From contig CAKSVK010000013.1 of assembly GCA_934502905.1 (NCBI GenBank), positions 1 through 35,208 on the forward strand: a stretch of DNA of 35,208 bases, read 5' to 3'. The first letter of the stretch is position 1. Each line of letters opens with the position of its first letter. Source of the DNA: an uncultured Chitinophagaceae bacterium. GTDB taxonomy: Bacteria > Bacteroidota > Bacteroidia > Chitinophagales > Chitinophagaceae. Below the pieces are notes generated by a model, which saw nothing but the letters and a program-made list of their open reading frames with translations, made no database searches and was not told the DNA's origin. Positions 25,306-33,678 of this stretch are shown piece by piece. The position numbers and the translations under genes are program-made.

Positions 25306-25648
25306 GATTCTTGGATAAAGAAAATTATACAATAAAGATTACTCAATTAGAATTAATTAGTTATACTCAAAGGATTATAATTCGAAGGGTTAACTTTAAA
25401 GTACATTACACTCTCATATAAAAGCAATGGAGAAAATGCAGGAATTGAATACATAGTGATTGGATTTAGATTTAGAAAATTAGTGAGATATGATAAGCAA
25501 CTATTGTACCAAGAAGGGTGTTTTTTAAGAAAATTTTAAAAAAAACTATTCTTTTTTGGCAGAAGAATGTCGTAAATGAAATTTATTTGAAGAATTTTCA
25601 TAAAAATTTAAAATACTCCTCACCTTACACAATAAAAACGCATAAATA
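25306..25648. other. AT-rich divergent intergenic region
   Basis: About 340 bases, notably AT-rich with runs of T and A (25520-25560), between the divergent esterase and transporter genes. No gene was found. A TTTG at 25555 followed by TTTATTTG at 25582 resembles a promoter for the plus-strand gene, but the spacing of 23 is long and the box is imperfect. It should hold promoters for both sides. Confidence 0.4.
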
Positions 25649-26638
25649 TTGTTCCACAGATTAAAGCACTATGGCATAGACGGCTTTCAGGCCGCCATAC
25701 TGGTTGTTGTTTTTCTTGCATATATATTTCCTGAGGCTGGCATCCGCCAAAAACCGGTGTCCCTGGACCAGGTAAGCGCTTATGGGTTATCACTCATTTT
25801 CTTCTTTTACGGGCTCAAATTAAAGCCCTCCGGGCTAAAGTCCCAGTTGTCGAACTGGAAACTGCACCTGGTCATTCAGTTGTTTACATTCGTTTTATTC
25901 CCTGCTATTGCACTGATTATCAAGCCATTTTACAGTGGCGACGCCTTCTATTCCTGGCTTGGTATCTATTATTTATGTGCGCTTCCCTCTACCGTGTCTT
26001 CTTCCGTAGTAATGGTCTCTATAGCAGGCGGTAACCTGCCGTCAGCTATTTTTAACGCGAGCATATCTACTTTGTTAGGAGTCTTTATTACGCCGTTATG
26101 GGTAATGCCCGTATTGAAGAATGATGCGGGAACCGGGGATCCCGAGGTTGCTAATGTGGTGTTGAAGCTGACCGCCCAGGTGATCGTACCGGTGGCAACG
26201 GGACTTTTACTGAACCGCCGGTTGGGGATAGTGGCGGAAAAATACAAAACAACCCTGCGATATTTCGACCAATCCGTCATACTGCTCATTATTTACACGG
26301 CATTTGCCCGCTCCTTTTATGAGAAGGCCTTTGCCGGCTTTACGCTCCCGGATCTCCTGAAGCTGGGTGCGGGCATGACCCTGTTGTTTTATATGGTATA
26401 CTATTTAATGAGGTGGGTCTGCACAAAACTGCATTTCAGCAGAGAAGATACGATCACGGCGCTGTTCTGCGGTTCAAAGAAGTCGCTGGTTCACGCCTCT
26501 GTCATGTCCAGGGTATTATTTCCTGCATCGCCGGTGATCAGCATTATTTTACTGCCGATCATGATTTATCATGCGCTTCAACTGATCTTTGTAAGCGTTA
26601 CAGCACAAAAATTCAGCAGGTCACAGAAAAGTAATTAA
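25649..26638 (+). CDS. Bile acid:sodium symporter-like (BASS/SBF-like) transporter
   Basis: Integral inner-membrane protein of the YfeH/SBF-like branch of the BASS superfamily. It has 329 residues and about nine or ten hydrophobic helices. Recognisable features are the DQVSAYGLSLIFFFYGLKL segment (39-57), the SLPST-like YLCALPSTVSSSVVMVSIAGG crossing region, and the ALFCGSKKSLVHASVMSRVLF block near the C-terminus, which is typical of this branch. The only in-frame start after the last upstream stop is a TTG at 25649, giving FHRLKHYGIDGFQAA, which resembles the family N-terminus. The true bacterial substrate of this branch is not settled and need not be bile acid. MscS follows at 23 bases, so they are probably one transcript. 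Confidence 0.88.
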   Translation: MFHRLKHYGIDGFQAAILVVVFLAYIFPEAGIRQKPVSLDQVSAYGLSLIFFFYGLKLKPSGLKSQLSNWKLHLVIQLFTFVLFPAIALIIKPFYSGDAFYSWLGIYYLCALPSTVSSSVVMVSIAGGNLPSAIFNASISTLLGVFITPLWVMPVLKNDAGTGDPEVANVVLKLTAQVIVPVATGLLLNRRLGIVAEKYKTTLRYFDQSVILLIIYTAFARSFYEKAFAGFTLPDLLKLGAGMTLLFYMVYYLMRWVCTKLHFSREDTITALFCGSKKSLVHASVMSRVLFPASPVISIILLPIMIYHALQLIFVSVTAQKFSRSQKSN

Positions 26639-26661
26639 ATTGACGAAATAAATACCAGGCT

Positions 26662-27699
26662 ATGAACTTTGACGAATGGATCTATTTTTCCATATATGTT
26701 GGTGCAGGTATTGTAGCAGGCATCCTCCTGAAAAAATTTCTGACGCCCGCGTTGTTGCAGGCCAGCACCCGTACACGGTGGCGAACGGACGATCTTCTGA
26801 TTGAGTCGGTCGGAAAGTGGATGATCCCCTGGTTTGTAGTGCTGGGGGCATACCTGGGAAGAGAGCATGTTACCATGGATGCCAAATATCACCTCTGGAT
26901 CGACCGGGCGGTGTTCGTTTTTTATTCGTTTTCCGTTGCCTGGATCGTAGCCCACGTGCTGACAGGCGCCGTCACCATCAAAAACGAAAAGGAAGAAGGA
27001 GCATCTTCCTCCATCATCAGTAACATCCTGAAAGTATTGATCTATGGACTGTGCATACTGTTCATTCTTCAGCACTTCAATGTCTCCATTACCCCTATAC
27101 TCACTGCATTAGGGGTAGGCGGACTTGCGGTAGCACTTGCACTCCAGGATACCTTATCCAATTTATTTGCGGGCGTACAACTGATCTCCACCAAAAAGAT
27201 CAGGCAGGGCGACCTGATAAAACTGGAATCGGGCCAGGAAGGCGTGGTAGAAGACATAAGCTGGCGGTATACAACCATGAGAACAGGTGATAACAACAAC
27301 ATCATTATCCCTAACTCCAAGCTTGCAGGGCTTGTTATTCTCAATTATTTTACCCCCCAGCGGGAAGTAGTATTCAATGTTGCCATAGGTGTGGATTACA
27401 GCAGCGATCTGGAAAAAGTGGAATCAGTAACAATAGAGGTTGCTAAAAAGGTACGGCAGGAAATGTCTCAATGTGTAAAGAGCTTTGATCCTTTTGTACG
27501 CTTTCAGCGATTCGGAGAGAACAGTATAGACCTGCAGGTATACCTGAAAGCAACGGAACAGGGCTCGCAGGGTATCATACGGCACCAGCTTATAAAACGC
27601 CTGAAAAGCCGGTATGATGAAGAAGGCATCAATATTCCTTTTCCTACACGTTCTGTTTTTATCCACCCGCCAATAGAAGAAACTCCCAAAAAACCGTAA
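26662..27699 (+). CDS. Small-conductance mechanosensitive channel (MscS family)
   Basis: Inner-membrane pressure-release channel, 345 residues. Four to five membrane helices (about 8-26, 52-66, 80-103, 120-140) precede the pore helix with the signature ALGVGGLAVALALQDTLSNLFAGV (149-172), then the MscS beta domain (KIRQGDLIKLESGQEGVVEDISWRYTTMR) with IIIPNSKLAG (214-223), and the alpha/beta cytosolic cage. This is a small family member without extra sensor domains. It lies 23 bases after the BASS gene and one base before the serine-hydrolase gene. Confidence 0.94.
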   Translation: MNFDEWIYFSIYVGAGIVAGILLKKFLTPALLQASTRTRWRTDDLLIESVGKWMIPWFVVLGAYLGREHVTMDAKYHLWIDRAVFVFYSFSVAWIVAHVLTGAVTIKNEKEEGASSSIISNILKVLIYGLCILFILQHFNVSITPILTALGVGGLAVALALQDTLSNLFAGVQLISTKKIRQGDLIKLESGQEGVVEDISWRYTTMRTGDNNNIIIPNSKLAGLVILNYFTPQREVVFNVAIGVDYSSDLEKVESVTIEVAKKVRQEMSQCVKSFDPFVRFQRFGENSIDLQVYLKATEQGSQGIIRHQLIKRLKSRYDEEGINIPFPTRSVFIHPPIEETPKKP

Positions 27700-27700
27700 A

Positions 27701-28972
27701 ATGAAATATCTGTTTATTGTACTCCTGTTATCCATTACCCTGAACAGCCATGCACAAACCCTGACAGAGGCATTACCACACACTGTAAATGTAGATGCCA
27801 AAAGGCTGGAAAAAGTAGATAAGCTCGTACAACAATATATTGATAGTGGCTGGATCAACGGGGCAACCGCCATCCTGACCCGAAATGGAAAAATATTTTA
27901 TCACAAAGGCCTGGGATATGACGATATCACGACCAAAACCGCCTTAAAAAGGGATGCCATTATGCGTATCGCCTCTCAAACCAAGGCTGTTACCAGCGTA
28001 GCTGTGATGATATTGTATGAAGACGGAAAAGTCCTGCTGGATGATCCGGTAAGCACATACATCCCGGAATTTAAAAATCCCGTAGTGCTGGAAAGCTTCA
28101 ATGAAAGCGACACCACCTATACCACTGTTCCTGCCAAATCCGGGATCACAATAAGGCAACTGCTAACGCACACCTCCGGTCTCCACTATGCGCAGATAGG
28201 CAACAAAACCTTTAATGCGATATATAGAAAAGCGGGTATTGTTGCAGGGATCGGCACTGAAAAGCTCCTGTTGAGAGATGTCATTAAAAAGCTGGCAGCG
28301 TTACCGCTGGCACACCACCCGGGCGAAAAGTACACTTACGGACTCAACACCGACGTACTGGGGTACCTGGTGGAAGTGCTGTCCGGGCAACCACTGGACA
28401 ACTTTTTCCGTACCCGCATATTTGAGCCGCTGGGCATGAAAGACACTTACTTTTACCTTCCGGCCTCCAAGCACAGCCGCCTGGCAACATTGTATACGGA
28501 AGACCAATCAAAACACGCGGTAAAATCTCCGGCTACGCTGGATATCAACGGAACTTTTTATGTCAATTACCCGGCATCGGACGGCACCTACCTGTCCGGC
28601 GGCGGTGGGCTGGCTTCTACAGCCTATGATTACGCGATCTTTATGCAAATGTTGTTGAATGACGGGATCTACAATGGAAAAAGGATCCTGAGCCGTAATA
28701 CAGTCCGCATCATGACAACTAACCAGATCGGCGACCTGCAACTTGGCAAAAATACATTTGGGTTGGGCTTTGAGGTAATAACAGAAAAAGGAAGCGCAAC
28801 ATCTCTTGTTCCGGAAGGCACTTACAGTTGGGGCGGCATGTTCAGTTCTTCCTACTGGATCGACCCGAAAGAGCAGATTACCGGTCAGCTCTTCCTGCAG
28901 ATCTACCCATACAGTCATGGAGATATCCATGAGAAATTCAAGATAGCCGTATACCAGGCACTGAATAATTAA
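27701..28972 (+). CDS. Secreted beta-lactamase-fold serine hydrolase
   Basis: A 423-residue exported enzyme of the beta-lactamase/class C-like (EstB, AmpH) superfamily. The signal peptide is at 1-18 (SHAQ). The SxxK motif SQTK gives nucleophile Ser92 and base Lys95 in MRIASQTKAVTS. The second motif is in EKYTYGLNTDVLGYLVE, where the usual YxN is not strictly kept, and the third motif region is SWGGMFSSSYWIDP. These features fit esterase or D-aminopeptidase-type family members better than a resistance beta-lactamase. Possible substrates are peptidoglycan peptides or small esters. It starts one base after the mscS stop, indicating coupling, and is followed by an amidohydrolase gene 22 bases on. 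Confidence 0.9.
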   Translation: MKYLFIVLLLSITLNSHAQTLTEALPHTVNVDAKRLEKVDKLVQQYIDSGWINGATAILTRNGKIFYHKGLGYDDITTKTALKRDAIMRIASQTKAVTSVAVMILYEDGKVLLDDPVSTYIPEFKNPVVLESFNESDTTYTTVPAKSGITIRQLLTHTSGLHYAQIGNKTFNAIYRKAGIVAGIGTEKLLLRDVIKKLAALPLAHHPGEKYTYGLNTDVLGYLVEVLSGQPLDNFFRTRIFEPLGMKDTYFYLPASKHSRLATLYTEDQSKHAVKSPATLDINGTFYVNYPASDGTYLSGGGGLASTAYDYAIFMQMLLNDGIYNGKRILSRNTVRIMTTNQIGDLQLGKNTFGLGFEVITEKGSATSLVPEGTYSWGGMFSSSYWIDPKEQITGQLFLQIYPYSHGDIHEKFKIAVYQALNN

Positions 28973-28994
28973 CCATAATTAAATATAAGCCGCA

Positions 28995-30077
28995 ATGCGT
29001 TGGATCATATATATAGGACTGATGGCAGGCTCACTTACTACCCGGGCACAGCAGACCATGGATTTTGAAAAATATAACCCACCCTCCACCCTGGTAGTTC
29101 CGGAGCACCCTGTTACCCGGGCAAAATTTCCTTTTATAGATGTGCATAACCATCAATGGAACCTGTCGGAGCAGGCCATACCCGGACTTCTGTCTGACAT
29201 GGACAAGATGAATATGGCGGTAATGGTCAATCTCAGTGGCGGCAACGGCAGCAAATTACAGGGAATGACAACCAGCATCCGGTCTGCCGCACCCAACCGT
29301 TTTATTGTTTTTGCAAATGTGGATTTCGACGGCGTTGGCACCACCAACTGGACGGCACAGGCAGTAAAACAGCTTGAAGAAGATGTAAAAAATGGTGCCA
29401 GGGGGCTGAAAGTATTCAAAAACCTGGGGTTTTCAGTAACAGATCATTCCGGGAAAAGGGTACCGGTAGATGATCCAAGGCTGGATCCTATATGGAAAAA
29501 ATGCGGGGAACTGAAGATTCCCGTGTTGATACATACCGCAGATCCTAAATCATTCTGGGATCCGGTGGATGACCAGAATGAACGGTGGCTGGAGCTGAAG
29601 ACCCATCCCCGTCGCAAAAGAAGCGCCAACGACCCTGCTCCCTGGGAAACCCTGATACAGGAACAGCATCGTATGTTCAAAAAACATCCCCATACCACTT
29701 TTATAGCGGCACATTTCGGATGGTATCCCAACGACCTGGCAAAACTGGGCTCCCTGCTGGATGAAATGCCCAATGTAATGGTAGAATTCGGTGCTGTTAT
29801 TGCGGAGCTGGGGCGCCAGCCAAGGGCGGCAAGCGCATTTTTTGAAAAATACCAGGATCGGATCCTTTTTGGCAAGGATAGTTGGGTACCCGGGGAGTAC
29901 AATACCTACTTCCGGGTACTGGAGACGGAAGACGAATATTTTCCCTACCATAAAAAGTACCATGCTTTCTGGCGTTTGTACGGTATGGGGTTGCCGGATA
30001 GCATATTAAAAAAGATCTATTATAAAAATGCGCTGAGAATCATCAGGGATATTGATAAAACCCTGTTCCCGGATTAG
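28995..30077 (+). CDS. Exported amidohydrolase-2 family metal-dependent hydrolase
   Basis: A 360-residue TIM-barrel hydrolase of the amidohydrolase_2 group (ACMSD/decarboxylase-like). A signal peptide is seen at 1-18 (TTRAQ). Candidate metal ligands are the HxH pair His51/His53 in FIDVHNHQW, His180 in VLIHTADP, His240 in FIAAHFGW and Asp295 in LFGKDSW, in family order. Members hydrolyse or decarboxylate small cyclic or aromatic molecules; periplasmic location is unusual for the decarboxylases, so a hydrolase is more likely. The substrate is not readable. It is the last of the BASS, MscS, serine hydrolase, amidohydrolase run, with gaps of 23, 1 and 22 bases. Confidence 0.88.
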   Translation: MRWIIYIGLMAGSLTTRAQQTMDFEKYNPPSTLVVPEHPVTRAKFPFIDVHNHQWNLSEQAIPGLLSDMDKMNMAVMVNLSGGNGSKLQGMTTSIRSAAPNRFIVFANVDFDGVGTTNWTAQAVKQLEEDVKNGARGLKVFKNLGFSVTDHSGKRVPVDDPRLDPIWKKCGELKIPVLIHTADPKSFWDPVDDQNERWLELKTHPRRKRSANDPAPWETLIQEQHRMFKKHPHTTFIAAHFGWYPNDLAKLGSLLDEMPNVMVEFGAVIAELGRQPRAASAFFEKYQDRILFGKDSWVPGEYNTYFRVLETEDEYFPYHKKYHAFWRLYGMGLPDSILKKIYYKNALRIIRDIDKTLFPD

Positions 30078-30130
30078 CATTTTGTAAAATTTCATGCTAT
30101 CTTGCACCTCCTTAAAATGTTTTGAAGTTT

Positions 30131-30766
30131 ATGGAATACAGCAAGATCATTTCGGTTACGGGACTTCCCGGCTTGTACGAGTTATTGAGTTCAAAGGGCG
30201 ATGGTGCCATTGTAAGATCGCTGGAAGACAAATCTTCCAGGTTTGTATCTTCCCGTGTACATAACTTCTCGCACCTGGAAAGTATTGAGATATACACCAC
30301 ACGGGATAATGTAAACCTTGCGGAAGTATTTCTTGCCATGCAGCAAAACAACACCCCGCTGCCAGACAGCAAAGACAACAAGAGCGTTAAAGCATATTTT
30401 GAAAAGGTATACCCTGATATGGATTTTGAAAGGGTATATACCAGCGATATGAAGAAAATGGTCAAATGGCTGGAAGTACTGGTGAATAACAATATAGAGA
30501 TCAAAGTGCCGGAGTTTGAACAGGAATCTGCAGAGGATGAAGTTCCGGAAGAAGCCGAAGCACCTGAAAAAGTAAAAACGAAAGCCACCGCAGAGGAAGC
30601 AGTGAAAGAAACCACCGAGCCTAAAAAGAAAGCACCGGCTAAAAAGAAGGCAGAAGCGCCTTCCGAAGAAAAAGCGCCGGCTAAGAAAAAAGCTGCTTCT
30701 GCAAAATCCGATACGACCGACGCACCCAAAAAGAAGGCACCGTCCAAGAAAAAAGCGAAAGAATAA
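30131..30766 (+). CDS. DUF5606 domain protein with basic Lys/Ala-rich tail
   Basis: A 211-residue protein. The ATG at 30131 (MEYSKIISVTGLPGL) matches the family start; a TTG nine bases upstream is less likely. The DUF5606 domain covers residues 1 to about 125, with GDGAIVRSLEDKS and VSSRVHNFSHLESIEIYT as strongly conserved blocks. The remainder (about 130-211) is a low-complexity, charged tail: an acidic patch (EESAEDEVPEEAE) and then repeats of KKKAPAKKKAE type, like histone H1-like bacterial proteins. No signal peptide. Function is unknown; the fold and tail suggest binding to nucleic acid or ribosome, but that is inference. The M3 peptidase gene follows at 32 bases. Confidence 0.88.
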   Translation: MEYSKIISVTGLPGLYELLSSKGDGAIVRSLEDKSSRFVSSRVHNFSHLESIEIYTTRDNVNLAEVFLAMQQNNTPLPDSKDNKSVKAYFEKVYPDMDFERVYTSDMKKMVKWLEVLVNNNIEIKVPEFEQESAEDEVPEEAEAPEKVKTKATAEEAVKETTEPKKKAPAKKKAEAPSEEKAPAKKKAASAKSDTTDAPKKKAPSKKKAKE

Positions 30767-30798
30767 CCACTACGTTTTAAGTCTGTTAATCAAGTAAT

Positions 30799-32517
30799 AT
30801 GTTGGATCCTACTGCCGATATCCAAAAGCAGGAAAGAAGGTTTTTGCCCAAAAATTTCACAATCACCACCTGGCAGGAACTGGAACCCTGGTTCCGGAAC
30901 CTGGAGAACAGGGATATTCGTTCAAAAGACGACCTGGAACAATGGCTGAAAGACAGCAGTGAAGTGGAAGCTGTTGTGTCGGAAGATGCCTGCTGGCGCC
31001 AGATCCGTATGACCTGTGATACAGAAAACAAATCCCTTACAGGAGCATTTAACTATTTCTATACCGAAATTCAGCCGCAGATACAGCCCTATGCAGACAG
31101 GCTGAACAAAAAGCTGATCGGCTCACCCTATACACAGGAACTGGACCAGGAAAAGTTCTTTACCTATCTGCGAACAGTACGAACCAATATCAGCCTGTTC
31201 AGGGAAGAAAATACACAACTGTTTGCAGAGCTAAACGTGATGCAACAGCAGTATGGCGCTATTGCCGGTGAAATGACCATAATGGTAAACGACAGGGAAT
31301 ATACGTTGCAGCAAGCCGGCAAATTCCTGGAAAGCCCAGACAGGGAACTGCGCGAATCTGTTTACAGGAAAATTAACGAGAGAAGGCTCAAGGACAAAGA
31401 CCAGCTGAATGACCTGTTTACGCAACTTATCCATAAAAGGCATAAGGTGGCCCAAAATGCAGGGTTTGAGAATTACCGGGATTATGTATTTGTTGAAAAA
31501 GGCAGGTTCGATTATACCAAAGAAGATTGTTTCGCCTTTCATGAAGGGGTAAAAAAATATGTGGTTCCGCTGGCAGACAGGATCAACCGGAACAAGAAAA
31601 ACAAGCTCGGGCTAACAACGTTACGTCCCTGGGATACGGAGGCTGAGCCGGCCGGCGTGCAGCCTCTGCGGCCTTTTAAAGACGGCGGCGAGCTACTGCA
31701 AAAATCAATTGATTGTTTTCAAAAGCTTCGCCCGTTCTTTGCAGACTGCCTGAAAAAAATGAATGAGCTAAGGCACCTGGACCTGGATAGCAGGAAGGGA
31801 AAGGCACCCGGCGGCTATAATATGCCGTTAGCAGAAAGTGGCGCCCCTTTTATATTTATGAATGCTGCCGGGCAAATGCACGACGTAACAACGATGGTGC
31901 ACGAAGGCGGTCATGCTATCCACTCCTTTTTATCGCACCCGCTGGAGCTGACAGCATTTAAAGAGTATCCTATTGAAATGGCGGAAGTAGCCAGCATGTC
32001 GATGGAGCTTTTCAGCATAGACTACTGGAATAGCTTTTTTGACGATGCCGCAGAATTAGCCAGGGCAAAAGAGCACCAGATGGAACGTGTCATCACAGTA
32101 ATGCCGTGGATAGCCACTATCGACAAATTTCAACATTGGCTATACGAAAACCCATTTCATACAATTGAAGAAAGAGCCTCGAAATGGATGGAGGTGCAGC
32201 AGGAATTCTCTTCTTCTGAAATCGATTTCAGCGGACTGGACAACTATCGCGAAGCAGCATGGCAAAGACAGTTACACCTGTTTGAAGTCCCGTTTTACTA
32301 TATAGAATACGGCATCGCCCAGTTGGGCGCTATCGGCATGTGGAAGCAGTATAAAGAAAACAGGGAAAAAGCTTTGGATAATTACGTGAAAGCATTAAGT
32401 TTGGGAGGAACCAGGACCTTACCAGAATTATACCGGGCAGCCGGTTTACCATTTGATTTTTCACCTTCTTATATCAGGCAATTAATGGAGTTTGTTGCAT
32501 CCGAAATGCCGGGGTAA
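30799..32517 (+). CDS. M3 family oligoendopeptidase (PepF-like)
   Basis: Cytosolic zinc oligopeptidase of 572 residues that trims peptides of about 5-20 residues. It has the M3 zinc site HEGGH at 368-372 (MVHEGGHAIH) and the third ligand Glu396 in EMAEVASMSME. The helix-rich N-terminal half and the C-terminal GGTRTLPELYRAAGL block match M3B/PepF enzymes; there is no signal peptide. Typical length is about 560-600, so it is complete. It is 32 bases after the DUF5606 gene on the same strand, probably one transcript, and ends at the terminator at 32554. Confidence 0.94.
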   Translation: MLDPTADIQKQERRFLPKNFTITTWQELEPWFRNLENRDIRSKDDLEQWLKDSSEVEAVVSEDACWRQIRMTCDTENKSLTGAFNYFYTEIQPQIQPYADRLNKKLIGSPYTQELDQEKFFTYLRTVRTNISLFREENTQLFAELNVMQQQYGAIAGEMTIMVNDREYTLQQAGKFLESPDRELRESVYRKINERRLKDKDQLNDLFTQLIHKRHKVAQNAGFENYRDYVFVEKGRFDYTKEDCFAFHEGVKKYVVPLADRINRNKKNKLGLTTLRPWDTEAEPAGVQPLRPFKDGGELLQKSIDCFQKLRPFFADCLKKMNELRHLDLDSRKGKAPGGYNMPLAESGAPFIFMNAAGQMHDVTTMVHEGGHAIHSFLSHPLELTAFKEYPIEMAEVASMSMELFSIDYWNSFFDDAAELARAKEHQMERVITVMPWIATIDKFQHWLYENPFHTIEERASKWMEVQQEFSSSEIDFSGLDNYREAAWQRQLHLFEVPFYYIEYGIAQLGAIGMWKQYKENREKALDNYVKALSLGGTRTLPELYRAAGLPFDFSPSYIRQLMEFVASEMPG

Positions 32518-32553
32518 CAAGCCATAAAAATAGCTACTAATCAGAGCCTTAAC

Positions 32554-32593
32554 CAAAAGTCCCGCTGTTTCTACACCGGGGCTTTTGCTTTTT
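32554..32593. terminator. Bidirectional terminator between M3 peptidase and SAM-hydrolase genes
   Basis: An 11-bp stem with one G-T pair (32554-32564 with 32577-32587), loop of 12, followed by a C then five T (32589-32593). On the opposite strand an A-rich/T-rich flank gives weaker polarity. It lies 37 bases past the M3 stop and abuts the stop codon of the convergent gene. Confidence 0.82.
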
Positions 32594-33404
32594 AATCAAA
32601 AAACACACGTATGGTCTGATAAAACAACCGGTTCTGAAAATGCATGGACTCCTTTTCAGAATACCCTACAAACCCCAGCAACCCGGCAGCATTTCCTTTG
32701 TTGATCGCTATTTCCAGGTAACCGGCGGCATTAAAAAGCGCCAGCTTCTCCCCTTCGGGCACATCTGCATAGGTTTCGCTGATAGTGTCTATCACTTCTC
32801 CCCGTTTAAATGCAATAGAAAACCCCCTTCCACGTCTTTCCCTTTCAAAAGTATCTCTTGTGATATTTACCACAATATTTTCAAACCGGTCAATAAAAAT
32901 GACCTGGCCATCTATCCAGTCCGGCCCCACCATAGGCTGCAATGGGTTTTTCTCCACGATCTGTATATCACTAACCCCGATCTTCTGCAACGGCTGACCA
33001 TCATTTACCGCCTTTATCGCTTTACCCATTACCCTTGCTACCGAAATGGTATCCCTGGCTCTTTCAACAGGTAAACCAATCACCATCTCCGGGCTATTCT
33101 CCAGGATCATCTGTAATAAGCCGTTGTCCGCACATAAGATATACTGGTGGCGATAATAAGCCAGCAGCAGGTGCTCATTTTTGTTTTCAAAAAGATTGAT
33201 CAGCAGCATATGAAAGGTATGCTCCGGGTAATTCCGTAACATGCTCCTGCATACATAAGCTGCCTGCGGATAATTAAACGGTGTGAGCCTGTGACTTACA
33301 TCCACCAGCGTACATGAGGGTATTACCTGCAGCAACTGACCTTTTGCGGCAGCCACCAGGTAATCATTATCGCCAATATCGGAAGTAAGTGTTATTAAGG
33401 GCAT
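32592..33404 (-). CDS. SAM hydroxide adenosyltransferase-like (DUF62) protein
   Basis: A 270-residue protein of the SAM-dependent halogenase/SAM hydrolase family, whose characterised members split S-adenosylmethionine with water to adenosine and methionine. The ATG at 33404 (MPLITLTSDIGDNDYLVAAAKG) is the typical family start; the frame extends to 33485 but with no homologous sequence. The N-terminal Asp motif (TSDIGDNDY), the ADNGLL segment (92-97) and a C-terminal domain with VIFIDRFENIVVNI and ALFNAAGYLEIAINKGNAA are present. The VDPGVG(S/T)xR loop that provides catalytic Asp/Arg in known members is absent; the equivalent region (about 67-75) reads LLINLFENK. Function may therefore differ. 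It is a lone gene with a -7 box at 33434. Confidence 0.85.
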   Translation of the reverse strand: MPLITLTSDIGDNDYLVAAAKGQLLQVIPSCTLVDVSHRLTPFNYPQAAYVCRSMLRNYPEHTFHMLLINLFENKNEHLLLAYYRHQYILCADNGLLQMILENSPEMVIGLPVERARDTISVARVMGKAIKAVNDGQPLQKIGVSDIQIVEKNPLQPMVGPDWIDGQVIFIDRFENIVVNITRDTFERERRGRGFSIAFKRGEVIDTISETYADVPEGEKLALFNAAGYLEIAINKGNAAGLLGFVGYSEKESMHFQNRLFYQTIRVFFD

Positions 33405-33433
33405 GCAATATGATTTGCAAAACAATGGAGGTG

Positions 33434-33441
33434 CAAAAATA
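33434..33441 (-). promoter_or_regulatory. -7 box of the SAM-hydrolase-like gene
   Basis: Minus strand TATTTTTG, an exact TAnnTTTG match, 29 bases upstream of the preferred start at 33404. It lies inside the longer open frame, which supports the 33404 start. No good -33 element was found. Confidence 0.5.
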
Positions 33442-33525
33442 AGAGAGTGCAACGGGAAAAAGGGAAGGATAACCGCTTGTATCAAAATAAATTATCAGGA
33501 TTTAGTAAAGGTTCTTGCATTAAAG

Positions 33526-33556
33526 TTTGGTTAGAAATGATTTTCCCTTATTTTTG
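33526..33556 (+). promoter_or_regulatory. Promoter of tRNA-Lys
   Basis: TTTG at 33526-33529, 19 bases, then TATTTTTG at 33549-33556: a full match to the Bacteroidota promoter consensus including spacing. The tRNA begins 46 bases after the -7 box, leaving a leader of about 35-40 bases for RNase P removal. Confidence 0.75.
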
Positions 33557-33602
33557 CACTCCCAAAAACAAAAGCTACCTGCACTCAGGTAACATTTGTT
33601 CA

Positions 33603-33678
33603 GATTCCGTAGCTCAGTTGGTAGAGCAATACACTTTTAATGTATGGGCCCTGGGTTCGAGTCCCAGCGGGATCACCA
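33603..33678 (+). tRNA. tRNA-Lys (anticodon UUU), CCA encoded
   Basis: A 76-base cloverleaf: acceptor GATTCCG/CGGGATC (one G-T pair), D-arm GCTC/GAGC around AGTTGGTA, anticodon stem ATACA/TGTAT with loop CTTTTAA (anticodon TTT, lysine), 5-base variable loop GGGCC, T-arm CTGGG/CCCAG around TTCGAGT, discriminator A and an encoded CCA. It has a consensus promoter upstream and a terminator directly after it. Its 3' two-thirds are overlapped on the other strand by the recombinase reading frame, and it marks the element junction. Confidence 0.97.

Noticed and set aside
27701..28972. Antibiotic-resistance class C beta-lactamase
   Set aside because: The SxxK motif is present but the YxN and KTG motifs are not kept in resistance-type form; the sequence fits general serine hydrolases of this fold.
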